Part shown: piece by piece, positions 43,530 to 51,504 of the stretch
How the letters are laid out: every line of letters starts with the position of its first letter
Numbering within the stretch: position 1 is the stretch's first letter
NCBI RefSeq assembly: GCF_028553765.1
Contig: NZ_CP067134.1
Span: forward strand, 2,213,001-2,277,000
DNA length: 64,000 bases
Direction: 5' to 3'
Source: Paracoccus stylophorae
Lineage (GTDB): Bacteria > Pseudomonadota > Alphaproteobacteria > Rhodobacterales > Rhodobacteraceae
The notes under the pieces: model-generated
Told to the model about the DNA's origin: nothing
The model's database searches: none
What the model saw: only the letters and a program-made list of their open reading frames with translations
Made by a program: the position numbers and the translations under genes

Positions 43530-43660
43530 GGGTCAGGAAAACCAGTCCAGGACACAGAGCCACTCGCTCGCCCGCCAGATTTGGACCTGGCCCGCGGATC
43601 ACCATACCGGCCGGCGGCGCGTGAAAGGCCGCACTATCAGGCCTGACACAAGCACGCACT
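43530..43660 (+). ncRNA. Predicted bridge RNA (seekRNA) of the IS1111-type element, copy A
   Basis: CCAGGAC (43547-43553), hairpin GAGC/GCTC (43557-43569), then CCGCCAG (43572-43578). Read against the bottom strand of the target, CCAGGAC-CT-GGCGGC, the first word equals the left half and the second complements CT-GGCGG. That is the IS110 guide-hairpin-guide order. Further on, ACACAAG (43646-43652) complements CT-TGTGT of the element end. A left donor guide is only tentative (CACCAT at 43600-43605, 5 of 6 against the other end). Transcript limits are guesses. Confidence 0.62.
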
Positions 43661-44074
43661 CGATCAGAAACTCAGAACAAGGCAAATCAACTTGCAAACC
43701 GGGCGGCATCCACACAAGGTCCTGGTGACGCCGATGGCTGGGAGCGATACCTCCGAGCCGCGCCGGACCTTGAACCCGCTGTTCGTCGAGGCACTGATGG
43801 GTTGGCCCACCGGGTGGACCGGCTTCGCCTCTGTGGCAACGGCGTGGTCCCCTTGGTTGCGGCGCATGCGCTGCGAACTCTCGCGGCTGAACTGCTGGCC
43901 GATGGATGAGGCAGCGGCATGAAGCAGACCCGCCTCATGTCGCTGGTCGAGTCCGTCGCCAACGTGATCGTCGGCTACGGCGTCGCGGTCGTGACGCAGA
44001 TCCTGATCTTCCCGATCTTCGGGCTGCACACGACGCTGGCGCAGAACCTGAAGATGGGCGCCATTTTCACCATC

Positions 44075-44094
44075 TTATGCCGAGCTCGGCATAA
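44075..44094. repeat. 20-bp perfect palindrome at the outer left end of the RIT element
   Basis: TTATGCCGAGCTCGGCATAA, directly outside the left 34-bp repeat. It has no counterpart at the right end. The half-word CGGCATAA recurs inside at about 44190 (GTCGGCATAATCGG), so it may be a recombinase binding site. Confidence 0.8.
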
Positions 44095-44095
44095 C

Positions 44096-44129
44096 ACGGT
44101 TTATGCTGAGCGCAGGATTATGCGGAGTC
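44096..44129 (+). repeat. RIT left inverted repeat, 34 bp
   Basis: Perfect inverted match to 47500-47533. Contains TTATGCTGAGCGCA and TTATGCGGAGTC, two similar half-sites as expected for tyrosine-recombinase binding. Confidence 0.9.
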
Positions 44130-44246
44130 GTCCGGGCGTTGGTGTCGCAAGTATCTGACCCGCATTTGTTTTCCTGCCTGCATCGGTCGGCATAATCGGA
44201 TTGTCCTTCGTGTGGCGCCGCAGTGGCGCCTTTCACGGAGGACAAC

Positions 44247-45539
44247 ATGAACGAACTCAACGCGCCGGTCACACGGCGACGCCTTCTGGATGCAGGACCG
44301 CACCAAGCCCTGGTTGACGATTATGCCCGGTATCTTGCCGCAACCGGGCTTTCGCACGTTTCGGTTCGGATCCATCGGGGCTCCGCCCTGCATTTCCTGG
44401 CCTGGAGCGTCCAGAGCGGCATCGCGCTGGATCATGCCGGGCAGGATATCGTGGCGCGGTTCGCTGCGCATGATTGCCAGTGCCATTCGTCGCCGCGCTC
44501 GCTCGGGCAGTACTACATCAACCGGGTCGATGGCTTCGTGCGCTACCTCGCGGCGCGGGGTACTCTGCCGCCGCAGCCTGTGGCCGAGGCACCGGCGGTG
44601 GACCACAACGTTGCGGACTGGCTCGATGCGCAGGCCCGGCAGCGCGGGTTGGCAACGGTCACCATCGCGCGGCACAGTCGGATGCTGGCGCAGATCCTGC
44701 CGCTGATCGGCAGCGACCCATCGCGTTACACGCCCCGGATTATCCGCGACGGTTTGATCGAACACGCCCGGACGGCGCGGTCCGTGCATTATCCGAAGAT
44801 GGTGGCAAGCGCGCTGCGCCTGTATCTGCGCCACCTTGCGCAGCGCGGGGTCGCCGCGCCCGGCCTTGACCGTGCGGTTCCCACGGCAAAGACTTGGCGA
44901 CTGGCGAGCCTGCCGCGCTATCTGGAGCCGGACGCGGTCGAGCGGCTGATCGCGTCCTGCGATCCCGAGACCCCGGGCGGCCGCCGTGACCGGGCGATCC
45001 TTCTGCTGCTGGCCCGCTTGGGGCTTCGGGCGCGCGATGTGGCAGAGCTGCGCCTGGCCGATATCGACTGGCGTGCGGGGAACATAGCTGTCTGCGGCAA
45101 AGGTCGCCGGGAAGTCCGGTTGCCATTGCCGCAGGATGCAGGCGACGCCCTGATTGCCTGGCTGAGCGGGGCGCGGCCAGCCGCCTCGGGCGATACTGTA
45201 TTCTCGCGGCTCTTGCCGCCCTTCGATCCCATCAGTTCCGGCGTAGTCGGCGGTGTGGTGCGCCGGGCGGTCGGTCGGGCCGGCATCGAGAATGCGCCCT
45301 CGCGCGGCAGCCATCTGCTCAGGCACTCGGCCGCCATCGCGATGCTGCGCGGCGGCGCCACGCTGGACGCCATCGCCACCGTGCTGCGGCACCGGTCGAC
45401 CGACACCACGGCGCATTACGCGAAGGTGGATGTCTCCATGCTGGGGGACGTGGCGCAAGGCTGGCCGACCGACGGACCGGCATGCCCAGTGGCACCACCG
45501 CTCTTCGGCCTGGTCTGGCCGGAGGGCGCGCCATGCTGA
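44247..45539 (+). CDS. ritA: RIT tyrosine recombinase A
   Basis: 430 aa from the ATG at 44247, which has GGAGGA 5 nt upstream; the GTG at 44223 is an alternative. Phage-integrase catalytic residues: LLARLGLRARDVAELR (Arg I), GKGRREVRLPL (Lys), SHLLRHSAAIAML (HxxR), LRHRSTDTTAHYAKVD (His and nucleophilic Tyr). The N-terminal SAM-like core-binding domain is at residues about 20-110. Overlaps ritB by 7 nt. Confidence 0.9.
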   Translation: MNELNAPVTRRRLLDAGPHQALVDDYARYLAATGLSHVSVRIHRGSALHFLAWSVQSGIALDHAGQDIVARFAAHDCQCHSSPRSLGQYYINRVDGFVRYLAARGTLPPQPVAEAPAVDHNVADWLDAQARQRGLATVTIARHSRMLAQILPLIGSDPSRYTPRIIRDGLIEHARTARSVHYPKMVASALRLYLRHLAQRGVAAPGLDRAVPTAKTWRLASLPRYLEPDAVERLIASCDPETPGGRRDRAILLLLARLGLRARDVAELRLADIDWRAGNIAVCGKGRREVRLPLPQDAGDALIAWLSGARPAASGDTVFSRLLPPFDPISSGVVGGVVRRAVGRAGIENAPSRGSHLLRHSAAIAMLRGGATLDAIATVLRHRSTDTTAHYAKVDVSMLGDVAQGWPTDGPACPVAPPLFGLVWPEGAPC

Positions 45540-46447
45540 GCCGCGACCTCGACGACTACATCGCGCTGCAACGGGCCCGCGGGTTGAAGTTCACGACCCA
45601 GCCCTGTCTGCTCAGGAGCTTCGTGGCTGCGGCCACCTTGGCAGGCGATACGCATGTGACGACCGCCCGCGTGCTCGACTGGGCGGTGCGGACGACATCC
45701 GACGTACAGGCGCGCAATCGCCTGGCCGTTGTCCGGCGCTTTGCCGAACATCTGGCCGTCGCCGACCCGGCACACGAGGTCCCGCCCGCCGATGCCCTCG
45801 GGCGCTGGCGCTTCGAACGGCGGATGCCGCACATCTATACGGGCGACGAGATTGCCGCGCTGATGATGGCAGCCCGGCGGCTCGGTCCTCCGGGTTCGAT
45901 CCGGGGCGAGACGCTGGCCACGGCGATCGGCCTTCTGGCGGCAACAGGCCTGCGTGTCTCCGAGGCGCTCGGACTCGACACGAGGGACATGACGTCCGAG
46001 GGGCTGGTGATCCGCGAGACCAAGTTCCGCAAGAACCGCCTCGTCCCCTTGCATCCCACCGCACGGACGGCGCTTAAGTGCTACATGCGGCGGCGTGCGC
46101 AGGTCCGGGGCGCGGGCGATGCACTGTTCGTGAACGACCACGGCCGACGGCCGTCCTATGTCACGATTTACGCGCTCTTCCTGCGGATCGGCCGCGAGAC
46201 CGGCATCCGCGGCTTGCCCGGCGAGAAAGGGCCACGGCTCCACGACCTGCGCCACACCTTCGCGGTGCGCTCGCTCGAGGCCTGCGACGGCGACCGCCGC
46301 GCGATCTCGCGGCACATGCTGGCGCTGGCCACTTACCTTGGCCATGCCGATCCCAGCCACACCTGGTGGTATCTGCAGGCGACGCCGACGCTGATGAGGC
46401 ATATTGCCGATGCGGGCGAGGCCCTGATGGCGGAGGGTATGGCATGA
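45533..46447 (+). CDS. ritB: RIT tyrosine recombinase B
   Basis: 304 aa from the ATG at 45533 (GGAGGG upstream). Catalytic residues: AATGLRVSEALGLD (Arg), TKFRKNRLVPLHP (Lys), RLHDLRHTFAVRSL (HxxR), YLGHADPSHTWWYL (His and Tyr). Divergent from ritA and ritC, as expected for the middle member of the trio. ATGA overlap with ritC. Confidence 0.9.
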   Translation: MLSRDLDDYIALQRARGLKFTTQPCLLRSFVAAATLAGDTHVTTARVLDWAVRTTSDVQARNRLAVVRRFAEHLAVADPAHEVPPADALGRWRFERRMPHIYTGDEIAALMMAARRLGPPGSIRGETLATAIGLLAATGLRVSEALGLDTRDMTSEGLVIRETKFRKNRLVPLHPTARTALKCYMRRRAQVRGAGDALFVNDHGRRPSYVTIYALFLRIGRETGIRGLPGEKGPRLHDLRHTFAVRSLEACDGDRRAISRHMLALATYLGHADPSHTWWYLQATPTLMRHIADAGEALMAEGMA

Positions 46448-47457
46448 CGCCCCTCGCTCCGCATCTGTCCGCCTTTCTGCGCGACCACCTGCCGCGCGAA
46501 CGCGGCGCCTCGCAACATACCATCGCATCCTATGCGCATTGTTACCGGCTGCTTCTGAGCTTCGCGGCCGAGCGACGAAAGACGAGGCCCAGCAGGATCG
46601 TCATCGAGGATCTCGATGCGACCCTGATCTGCGCCTTCCTGGATCATCTCGAGGCGGAGCGGTCCAACACGGCCCGCAGCCGCAATGCCCGGCTCGCGGC
46701 GATCCATTCGCTGTTCCGCTACGTCGAGTATCGCGTGCCCGCTTGCCTCGATCAGGCGCGGCGGATCCACGCGATCCCGATGAAGCGCAGCGCGCAGCCG
46801 CTGGTGGGTTACCTGACGCGGGCCGAGATGCAGGCCCTGTTTGCCGCCCCCGATCTGCAAACGGCCGCGGGGCTGCGTGATCAGGCCATGCTGCATCTTG
46901 CCTTCGCGGCGGGCTTGCGGGTCTCGGAACTGACCGGCCTCCGGTTGGACCAGTTCGACGATGCCGCGTTGCCCAGCCTGCATGTGATCGGAAAGGGGCG
47001 ACGTGAACGCATCCTGCCGCTCTGGCAGGACACGGCCCGCGCCGTCCGGCGCTGGATTGCGGTGCGCCCGAAATCGGCCGACCCGCAGTTGTTCCTGAAT
47101 GCCGCCGGTCGCATGATGACGCGATCGGGGTTCGAATACATCCTGCGAAAACACGCCGCCGCTGCGGCGAAGGCGGCCCCCTCGATCGCGGCCAAGCGGG
47201 TGACACCGCATGTCCTGCGCCACAGTTGCGCCATGCACACGCTGCAAGCCACCGGAGATGTGCGCAAGGTCTCGCTCTGGCTTGGCCATGCCAGCGTCCA
47301 GACCACCGAGATGTACCTGCGCGCTGATCCAACAGAAAAGCTCGAAGCGCTGACCGCCATGGGGCCGCCAACCCTGCAACGCGGCCGCTTCACCGTGCCG
47401 GACAAGCTGATGGCAATGCTGTCCGACGCCGGTAACGGCCGTAATTATGCGGAGTGA
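46444..47457 (+). CDS. ritC: RIT tyrosine recombinase C
   Basis: 337 aa. Catalytic residues: AAGLRVSELTGLRL (Arg), GKGRRERILPLW (Lys), TPHVLRHSCAMHTL (HxxR), LGHASVQTTEMYLR (His and Tyr). The stop lies 42 bp before the right inverted repeat. The long upstream open frame starting at 46078 is a shadow inside ritB. Confidence 0.9.
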   Translation: MTPLAPHLSAFLRDHLPRERGASQHTIASYAHCYRLLLSFAAERRKTRPSRIVIEDLDATLICAFLDHLEAERSNTARSRNARLAAIHSLFRYVEYRVPACLDQARRIHAIPMKRSAQPLVGYLTRAEMQALFAAPDLQTAAGLRDQAMLHLAFAAGLRVSELTGLRLDQFDDAALPSLHVIGKGRRERILPLWQDTARAVRRWIAVRPKSADPQLFLNAAGRMMTRSGFEYILRKHAAAAAKAAPSIAAKRVTPHVLRHSCAMHTLQATGDVRKVSLWLGHASVQTTEMYLRADPTEKLEALTAMGPPTLQRGRFTVPDKLMAMLSDAGNGRNYAE

Positions 47458-47499
47458 ACTCCGCCGAAAAACACCGTGGCGTCGGGTATCGGCGCCGCG

Positions 47500-47533
47500 G
47501 ACTCCGCATAATCCTGCGCTCAGCATAAACCGT
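47500..47533 (-). repeat. RIT right inverted repeat, 34 bp
   Basis: Perfect inverted match to 44096-44129. Just inside it, ATTATGCGGAGTGAACTCCGC near 47446 repeats part of the same word in both orientations. Confidence 0.9.
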
Positions 47534-47656
47534 CGTCTCGATCGCCCGTTCCTTCGCCTTGCGGCGGGTGTTCGAGGCGATCCGGATGCGGAGCGCCAAA
47601 TGATCGACCGCCGCCCCGTAGGGACGGCGGTCATCAGCTTGTCGGGGTCCGGCGCG

Positions 47657-48229
47657 TCAGGCGGCGGGGAGTTTGTACACGCGCCCCCGATCCTCGACCT
47701 TCTCCGAGGTCACCTCGAGCCCGAGCTTCTTCTTCAGCGCCCCGGCCATCGCGCCGCGCACCGTGTGCGACTGCCAGCCCGTCGCGGCCATGATCTCCTC
47801 GATGGTCGCGCCCTCCGGCGCGCGCAGCATGGCGATCAGGGTCGCCTGCTTGGTGCCCTCGCGCGGCGTGCGCGTCTTGGGCGCGGCCTTCGGTTCGGTG
47901 GGGGTGTTCGGCGCGGCCTCCTCGGTCGGCGCGTCCGTCGCGCCCGCAGGCGCGGGGTTCGCGTCCTCGGGCGCGATGCCGATGGCGGCGAGACCTGCGT
48001 CGGTGGCGACCAGCGTGACGCCGTGGCCGTCGCCGGTCTCGCGCCAGACGGGTTCGCCCTTGCGCATGTCGGCATCGACCTCCTGCAGGAAGCCCTTGGC
48101 GAGCATCGCGCCGACCACCTTGGCGGCGGCGCCGCCGCGCAGGCTCTCGGGCAGCGGCAGCGCGATGTGGTCCTCGCGCTGGGCGGCGGCGCTGAGGATG
48201 ATGGATTGGGTATCGGAAAGCTTGGTCAT
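47657..48229 (-). CDS. DUF3489 family protein
   Basis: 190 aa. N-terminal MTKLSDTQSIILSAAAQRED and two winged-helix-like blocks, the second being the DUF3489 core (TKQATLIAMLRAPEGATIEEIMAATGWQSHTVRG, quoted in parts: ATIEEIMAATGWQSHTVRG near residue 145). An Ala/Pro/Thr-rich linker separates them. Likely DNA-binding. Minus strand, opposite to the phage late genes. Confidence 0.82.
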   Translation of the reverse strand: MTKLSDTQSIILSAAAQREDHIALPLPESLRGGAAAKVVGAMLAKGFLQEVDADMRKGEPVWRETGDGHGVTLVATDAGLAAIGIAPEDANPAPAGATDAPTEEAAPNTPTEPKAAPKTRTPREGTKQATLIAMLRAPEGATIEEIMAATGWQSHTVRGAMAGALKKKLGLEVTSEKVEDRGRVYKLPAA

Positions 48230-48324
48230 GGGATCGTCTCCGTATTCGGGCCCGCGTCATGCGGCGCCTTCTACGACCCCGAGCCGCGCAGGGCGCGCGG
48301 CGGGAGTTCCGGCAGTGCTGGAGA

Positions 48325-48633
48325 TCAGCGGGCGTGCTCGCCCTCGCCGAAGGCGCTGTCGGTGATGCGCTTCAGGAGGCTGGCGTAGTGTTCGAGGGTG
48401 CCGACCATGGCCCAGCCCGCCTCGTCGGGGGCGCAGTTGAAATGCTCGTCGCTGAGCGCCTGCAGGCGCGCGAGCATCTCGTCGATCTCGGCTTTCTTGC
48501 CGATGAAGGCGGCGAGCGCGTTCGACCGGTTCCTCGAACCGGTGGCGGAACCGGTCTCACCCTTGTTCCGGCGCGCCTTCTCGGCGCGGAGTTCGTGGCG
48601 CGGGGTGGTGATCGGGTTCAGGCGCGTGGTCAT
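48325..48633 (-). CDS. Small phage protein, unknown
   Basis: 102 aa. Basic N-terminus (HELRAEKARRNKGET), helical middle (FIGKKAEIDEMLARLQAL), and WAMVGTLEHYASLLKRI. Upstream of the DUF3489 gene on the same strand, so the two form a small minus-strand unit facing the late operon. No family recognised. Confidence 0.6.
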   Translation of the reverse strand: MTTRLNPITTPRHELRAEKARRNKGETGSATGSRNRSNALAAFIGKKAEIDEMLARLQALSDEHFNCAPDEAGWAMVGTLEHYASLLKRITDSAFGEGEHAR

Positions 48634-48694
48634 CGTGATGGCTCCTTGGTGAGTTGCATCGTCCTTCTGACAGGACGTTCGCTCTGTCCGTGAC

Positions 48695-48713
48695 GCTTAT
48701 CAACTCGATAAGC
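48695..48713. promoter_or_regulatory. 7-bp inverted repeat in the divergent early/late gap
   Basis: GCTTATC (48695-48701) and GATAAGC (48707-48713) around AACTC, in the 111-bp gap between a minus-strand small gene and the terminase operon. CGTCC/GGACG lies just upstream. Good place for an operator controlling late transcription; unproven. Confidence 0.45.
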
Positions 48714-48744
48714 ACATGAATCTGAATGATAATCGGAGCCGCCG

Positions 48745-49341
48745 ATGCAGGGCATGAGCGAGCGCCAGTACGCCGCGCATGTCGGGCTGTCGCGGGGCGC
48801 GATCCAGAAGGCCAAGGCCGCCGAGCGGCTGGTCCTCTATCCCGACGGCAGCATCAACGCGGCCGCCAGCGACGCTAGACGGGCCGAGACGACGGACCCG
48901 TCGAAGACGAGGAAGGCACCAGCGCCGAAGCTGAAGCCTGTCCCCGAGGCGGCGGTGGCCGCTGTCGGCGATACGCTGCGCGAACAGGGGCTGGCAGTCC
49001 CCGCCGTCGGCGGCGGGACGACCTTCCTGCAGGCCAAGACCGCGAACGAGGTGCTGAAGGCGCAGGAGCGGCGCATCCGGCTCCAGAAGCTGAAGGGGGA
49101 GTTGATCGAGCGGGCCCGCGCGCTGGCGCTGGTGTTCCGGCTGGCGCGGGAGGAACGGGACGCGTGGGTGAACTGGCCTGCGCGCGCGGCGGCGCTGATG
49201 GCGGCCGAGCTCTCGGCCTCATCCAGCGACGCGACGGGCCAGCAGATCACCGTGGAGCCAGCCGCGATGCAGAAGGTCCTGGAGAAACATGTACGCGCCC
49301 ACCTCGACGAACTCGCCGAGGTCCGGCCCGACTTCCGGTGA
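48745..49341 (+). CDS. Terminase small subunit (Nu1-like)
   Basis: 198 aa. N-terminal helix-turn-helix MSERQYAAHVGLSRGAIQKA near residues 4-23, basic linker, then KTANEVLKAQERRIRLQKLK and a helical C-terminus (WVNWPARAAALMAAEL). This is the Nu1 pattern of DNA recognition plus large-subunit contact. It overlaps the large subunit by 53 nt. Confidence 0.8.
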   Translation: MQGMSERQYAAHVGLSRGAIQKAKAAERLVLYPDGSINAAASDARRAETTDPSKTRKAPAPKLKPVPEAAVAAVGDTLREQGLAVPAVGGGTTFLQAKTANEVLKAQERRIRLQKLKGELIERARALALVFRLAREERDAWVNWPARAAALMAAELSASSSDATGQQITVEPAAMQKVLEKHVRAHLDELAEVRPDFR

Positions 49342-51292
49342 AGATGACGCGCTGACCGACTTCGACGGCGCGGGCGAGATCTTGCGTGCCTGGGGCAACG
49401 GACTCCGGCCCGACCCGGACCTGACCGTTTCGGAATGGGCGGACCGGCACCGGATGCTCTCGGGGCGGGCTTCAGCCGAACCGGGGCGGTATCGCACCGT
49501 GCGCACGCCCTACATGCGCGAGATCATGGACCGGCTGTCGCCGGGGGATCCCACGCAGCGGATCGTGTTCATGAAGGCGGCGCAGGTCGGCGCGACCGAG
49601 GCGGGCAACAACTGGATCGGGTTCGCGATCCACCAGGCGCCGGGTCCGATGCTGGCGGTCCAGCCGACCGTGGAACTGGCCAAGCGCAACTCGCGCCAGC
49701 GCATCGACCCGCTGATCGATGAAAGCCCAGAGCTGCGGGAGCGGGTGAAGCCCGCGCGATCCCGCGATGCGGGCAACACGATGCTCTCGAAGGAGTTCGC
49801 GGGCGGCATCCTGATCATGACGGGCGCGAACTCGGCGGTCGGGCTTCGGTCCACCCCGGCGCGCTACATCTTCCTCGACGAGGTCGACGCCTATCCCGCC
49901 TCGGCCGACGAGGAAGGCGATCCGGTCACGCTCGCCGAGGCGCGCTCCCTGACCTTCGCCCACCGGCGCAAGGTGCTGCTGGTCTCGACGCCCACGATCC
50001 GGGGGCTGTCGCGCATCGAGCGCGAGTACGAGGCCAGCGACCAGCGTCGGTTCTTCGTGCCGTGCCCACAATGCGGCCACGCACAATGGCTGAAGTTCGA
50101 CCGGCTGCGCTGGCAAAAGGGCCGCCCGGAGACGGCCGAGTATCACTGCGAGGGCTGCGACGCGGCAATCGCGGAACACCACAAGACGGCGATGTTGGAG
50201 GGCGGCGAATGGCGGGCGACCGCCACGGCCGCCGATCCGATCACGGTCGGGTATCACCTTTCGGCGCTCTATTCGCCGATCGGCTGGCTGAGCTGGGAGC
50301 GGATCGTGCGGTCATGGGAAGCAGCCCAAGGGTCGGACGAGGCGATCAAGGCGTTCCGCAACACGATCCTCGGCGAGACATGGGTCGAGACCGGGGAAGC
50401 GCCCGACTGGCAGCGGCTCTACGACCGGCGCGAACGCTGGAAATCCGGCACGGTGCCAGCAGGCGGGTTGTTCCTGACAGCCGGAGCCGACGTGCAGAAG
50501 GACCGGATCGAGGTCGATGTCTGGGCCTGGGGTCGCGGCTTGGAAAGCTGGCTCGTCGATCACGTCGTCATCGAGGGCGGGCCCGACCGGCACGACGCCT
50601 GGTCGGAGCTGACCGCGCTGCTGGACAGGTCCTGGCCGCATGAACGCCGCGCGCATCTCAGGATCGCGCGGCTCGCCATCGACACCGGCTACGAGGCCCC
50701 GGCGGTCTATTCCTGGTCGCGGGCGCAAGGCTTCGCGCAGGTGTCGCCGGTCAAGGGCGTCGAGGGGTTCAACCGCTCGAGCCCGGTGTCGGGGCCGACC
50801 TTTGTCGACGCGACCGAGGGCGGCAAACGCCTGCGGCGCGGGGCGCGGCTCTGGACCGTGGCGGTCTCGACCTTCAAGGCCGAAACCTACCGCTTCCTGC
50901 GGCTGGCACGCCCGACCGAGGAGGAGATGGCCGACGGGGCGGCGTTCCCGCCCGGCTCGGTGCACCTGCCGCACTGGGTCGAGAACGAATGGCTGAAGCA
51001 GTTCGTGGCCGAGCAGCTGGTGACGGTGCGCACCAAGCGCGGCTTCGCCCGGCTGGAATGGCAGAAGCTGCGCGAGCGCAACGAGGCGCTGGATTGCCGG
51101 GTCTACGCCCGCGCAGCCGCCTGGATCGCGGGCGCGGACCGCTGGCCCGACGAGAAATGGCGCGACCTCGAGGATCAGCTCGGGGCCGCCCCCACCGACA
51201 CCGATCCCGCCGGGCAGATCAACCGGCCGGTACAGGCCCCGCAGGGCAAGCGCCGCTCCGACTGGCTCGGGCGGCGGGAGGGATGGTTCTGA
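49289..51292 (+). CDS. Terminase large subunit (lambda GpA type)
   Basis: 667 aa. ATPase: IVFMKAAQVGATEAGNNW near residues 91-108 (Walker A-like), RYIFLDEVDAYPAS near 190 (Walker B), and the zinc ribbon CPQCGHAQWL with CEGCDAA near 255-290. The nuclease carries FLTAGADVQKDRIEVDVWAW near 395 and ARLAIDTGYEA near 465. Packages phage DNA into the prohead and cuts at cos. Confidence 0.93.
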   Translation: MYAPTSTNSPRSGPTSGEDDALTDFDGAGEILRAWGNGLRPDPDLTVSEWADRHRMLSGRASAEPGRYRTVRTPYMREIMDRLSPGDPTQRIVFMKAAQVGATEAGNNWIGFAIHQAPGPMLAVQPTVELAKRNSRQRIDPLIDESPELRERVKPARSRDAGNTMLSKEFAGGILIMTGANSAVGLRSTPARYIFLDEVDAYPASADEEGDPVTLAEARSLTFAHRRKVLLVSTPTIRGLSRIEREYEASDQRRFFVPCPQCGHAQWLKFDRLRWQKGRPETAEYHCEGCDAAIAEHHKTAMLEGGEWRATATAADPITVGYHLSALYSPIGWLSWERIVRSWEAAQGSDEAIKAFRNTILGETWVETGEAPDWQRLYDRRERWKSGTVPAGGLFLTAGADVQKDRIEVDVWAWGRGLESWLVDHVVIEGGPDRHDAWSELTALLDRSWPHERRAHLRIARLAIDTGYEAPAVYSWSRAQGFAQVSPVKGVEGFNRSSPVSGPTFVDATEGGKRLRRGARLWTVAVSTFKAETYRFLRLARPTEEEMADGAAFPPGSVHLPHWVENEWLKQFVAEQLVTVRTKRGFARLEWQKLRERNEALDCRVYARAAAWIAGADRWPDEKWRDLEDQLGAAPTDTDPAGQINRPVQAPQGKRRSDWLGRREGWF

Positions 51293-51294
51293 AC

Positions 51295-51504
51295 ATGATC
51301 GACTGGACGGAAACCGAGCTTTCGGCGCTGCGCCGGGCCTATGCCAGCGGCACGACGCGCGTCAGCTATGACGGCAAGTCGGTGGATTACGGCTCGGCCG
51401 AGGATCTGCTCGCCCGCATCCGGACCATCGAGCGCGCCATCGCGGGCTTCAGCCGCCCGCTGCCCGTGGCGGGGCTCGCTGGCTTCTCGCGCGGGGATCG
51501 CTGA
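51295..51504 (+). CDS. gpW-like head-tail joining protein
   Basis: 69 aa, the size of lambda gpW (68). MIDWTETELSALRRAYASGT, VSYDGKSVDYGSAEDLLARI and a final helix fit the gpW fold. Sits between terminase and portal exactly as in lambda. ATGA-like overlap with the portal start. Confidence 0.85.
   Translation: MIDWTETELSALRRAYASGTTRVSYDGKSVDYGSAEDLLARIRTIERAIAGFSRPLPVAGLAGFSRGDR

Larger units (their letters stand above)
42324..43718 (+). mobile_element. IS1111-type (IS110 family) insertion sequence, copy A
   Basis: 1395 bp counting the AG core (CT on the other strand) at both ends. Subterminal inverted repeats GTGGATGCCGCCC (42331-42343) and its complement (43701-43713) lie 5 and 3 nt inside the cores; inset repeats of this kind define the IS1111 subgroup. 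The transposase is followed by about 270 bp of non-coding right end. Target GGCCGCC-AG-GTCCTGG in the methyltransferase gene. Same length and, as compared, the same sequence as copy B, 12036 bp away. Confidence 0.92.
40179..43922 (+). pseudogene. Phage DNA cytosine-5 methyltransferase, broken by two IS elements and a frameshift
   Basis: Pieces: 40179-40647, 41804-42325 and 43719-43922. The first encodes motif I LCSGAGGIDLGL, catalytic AGYPCQPFSVAG and FLENVAHH. The second continues YRLAAGLFTAAEVGAPHKRE then a variable target-recognition region. The last reads VLVTPMAGSDTS and LNPLFVEALMGWPTGWTGF, the family ending. Removing both elements leaves 1195 nt, one base over a multiple of three. The gene therefore also has a +1 shift near 41940-41970, where the frame changes from ADA-type to WPTP-type reading. 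Confidence 0.88.
44075..47533 (+). mobile_element. Recombinase-in-trio (RIT) element
   Basis: About 3.46 kb with three overlapping tyrosine recombinase genes in one direction and perfect 34-bp terminal inverted repeats (44096-44129 and 47500-47533, key words GGTTTATGCTGAGCGC and GGATTATGCGGAGTC). The left end extends 21 bp further as a perfect palindrome. The ends are set by restoring the DUF7220-like frame. A one-base C at the junction is ambiguous. Three recombinases with ATGA coupling plus long IRs match published RIT elements. Confidence 0.88.
43919..47603 (+). pseudogene. DUF7220-like small phage membrane protein, split by a RIT element
   Basis: The 5' part (43919-44074) encodes MKQTRLMSLVESVANVIVGY and a second hydrophobic stretch up to MGAIFTI. 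The 3' part (47535-47603) continues VSIARSFALRRVFEAIRMRS and stops. Joined they give 225 nt, a clean 74-aa frame. Two membrane helices and a basic tail are typical of this small phage family; function unknown. The interrupted ORF now reads 23 foreign codons into the element. Confidence 0.85.
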
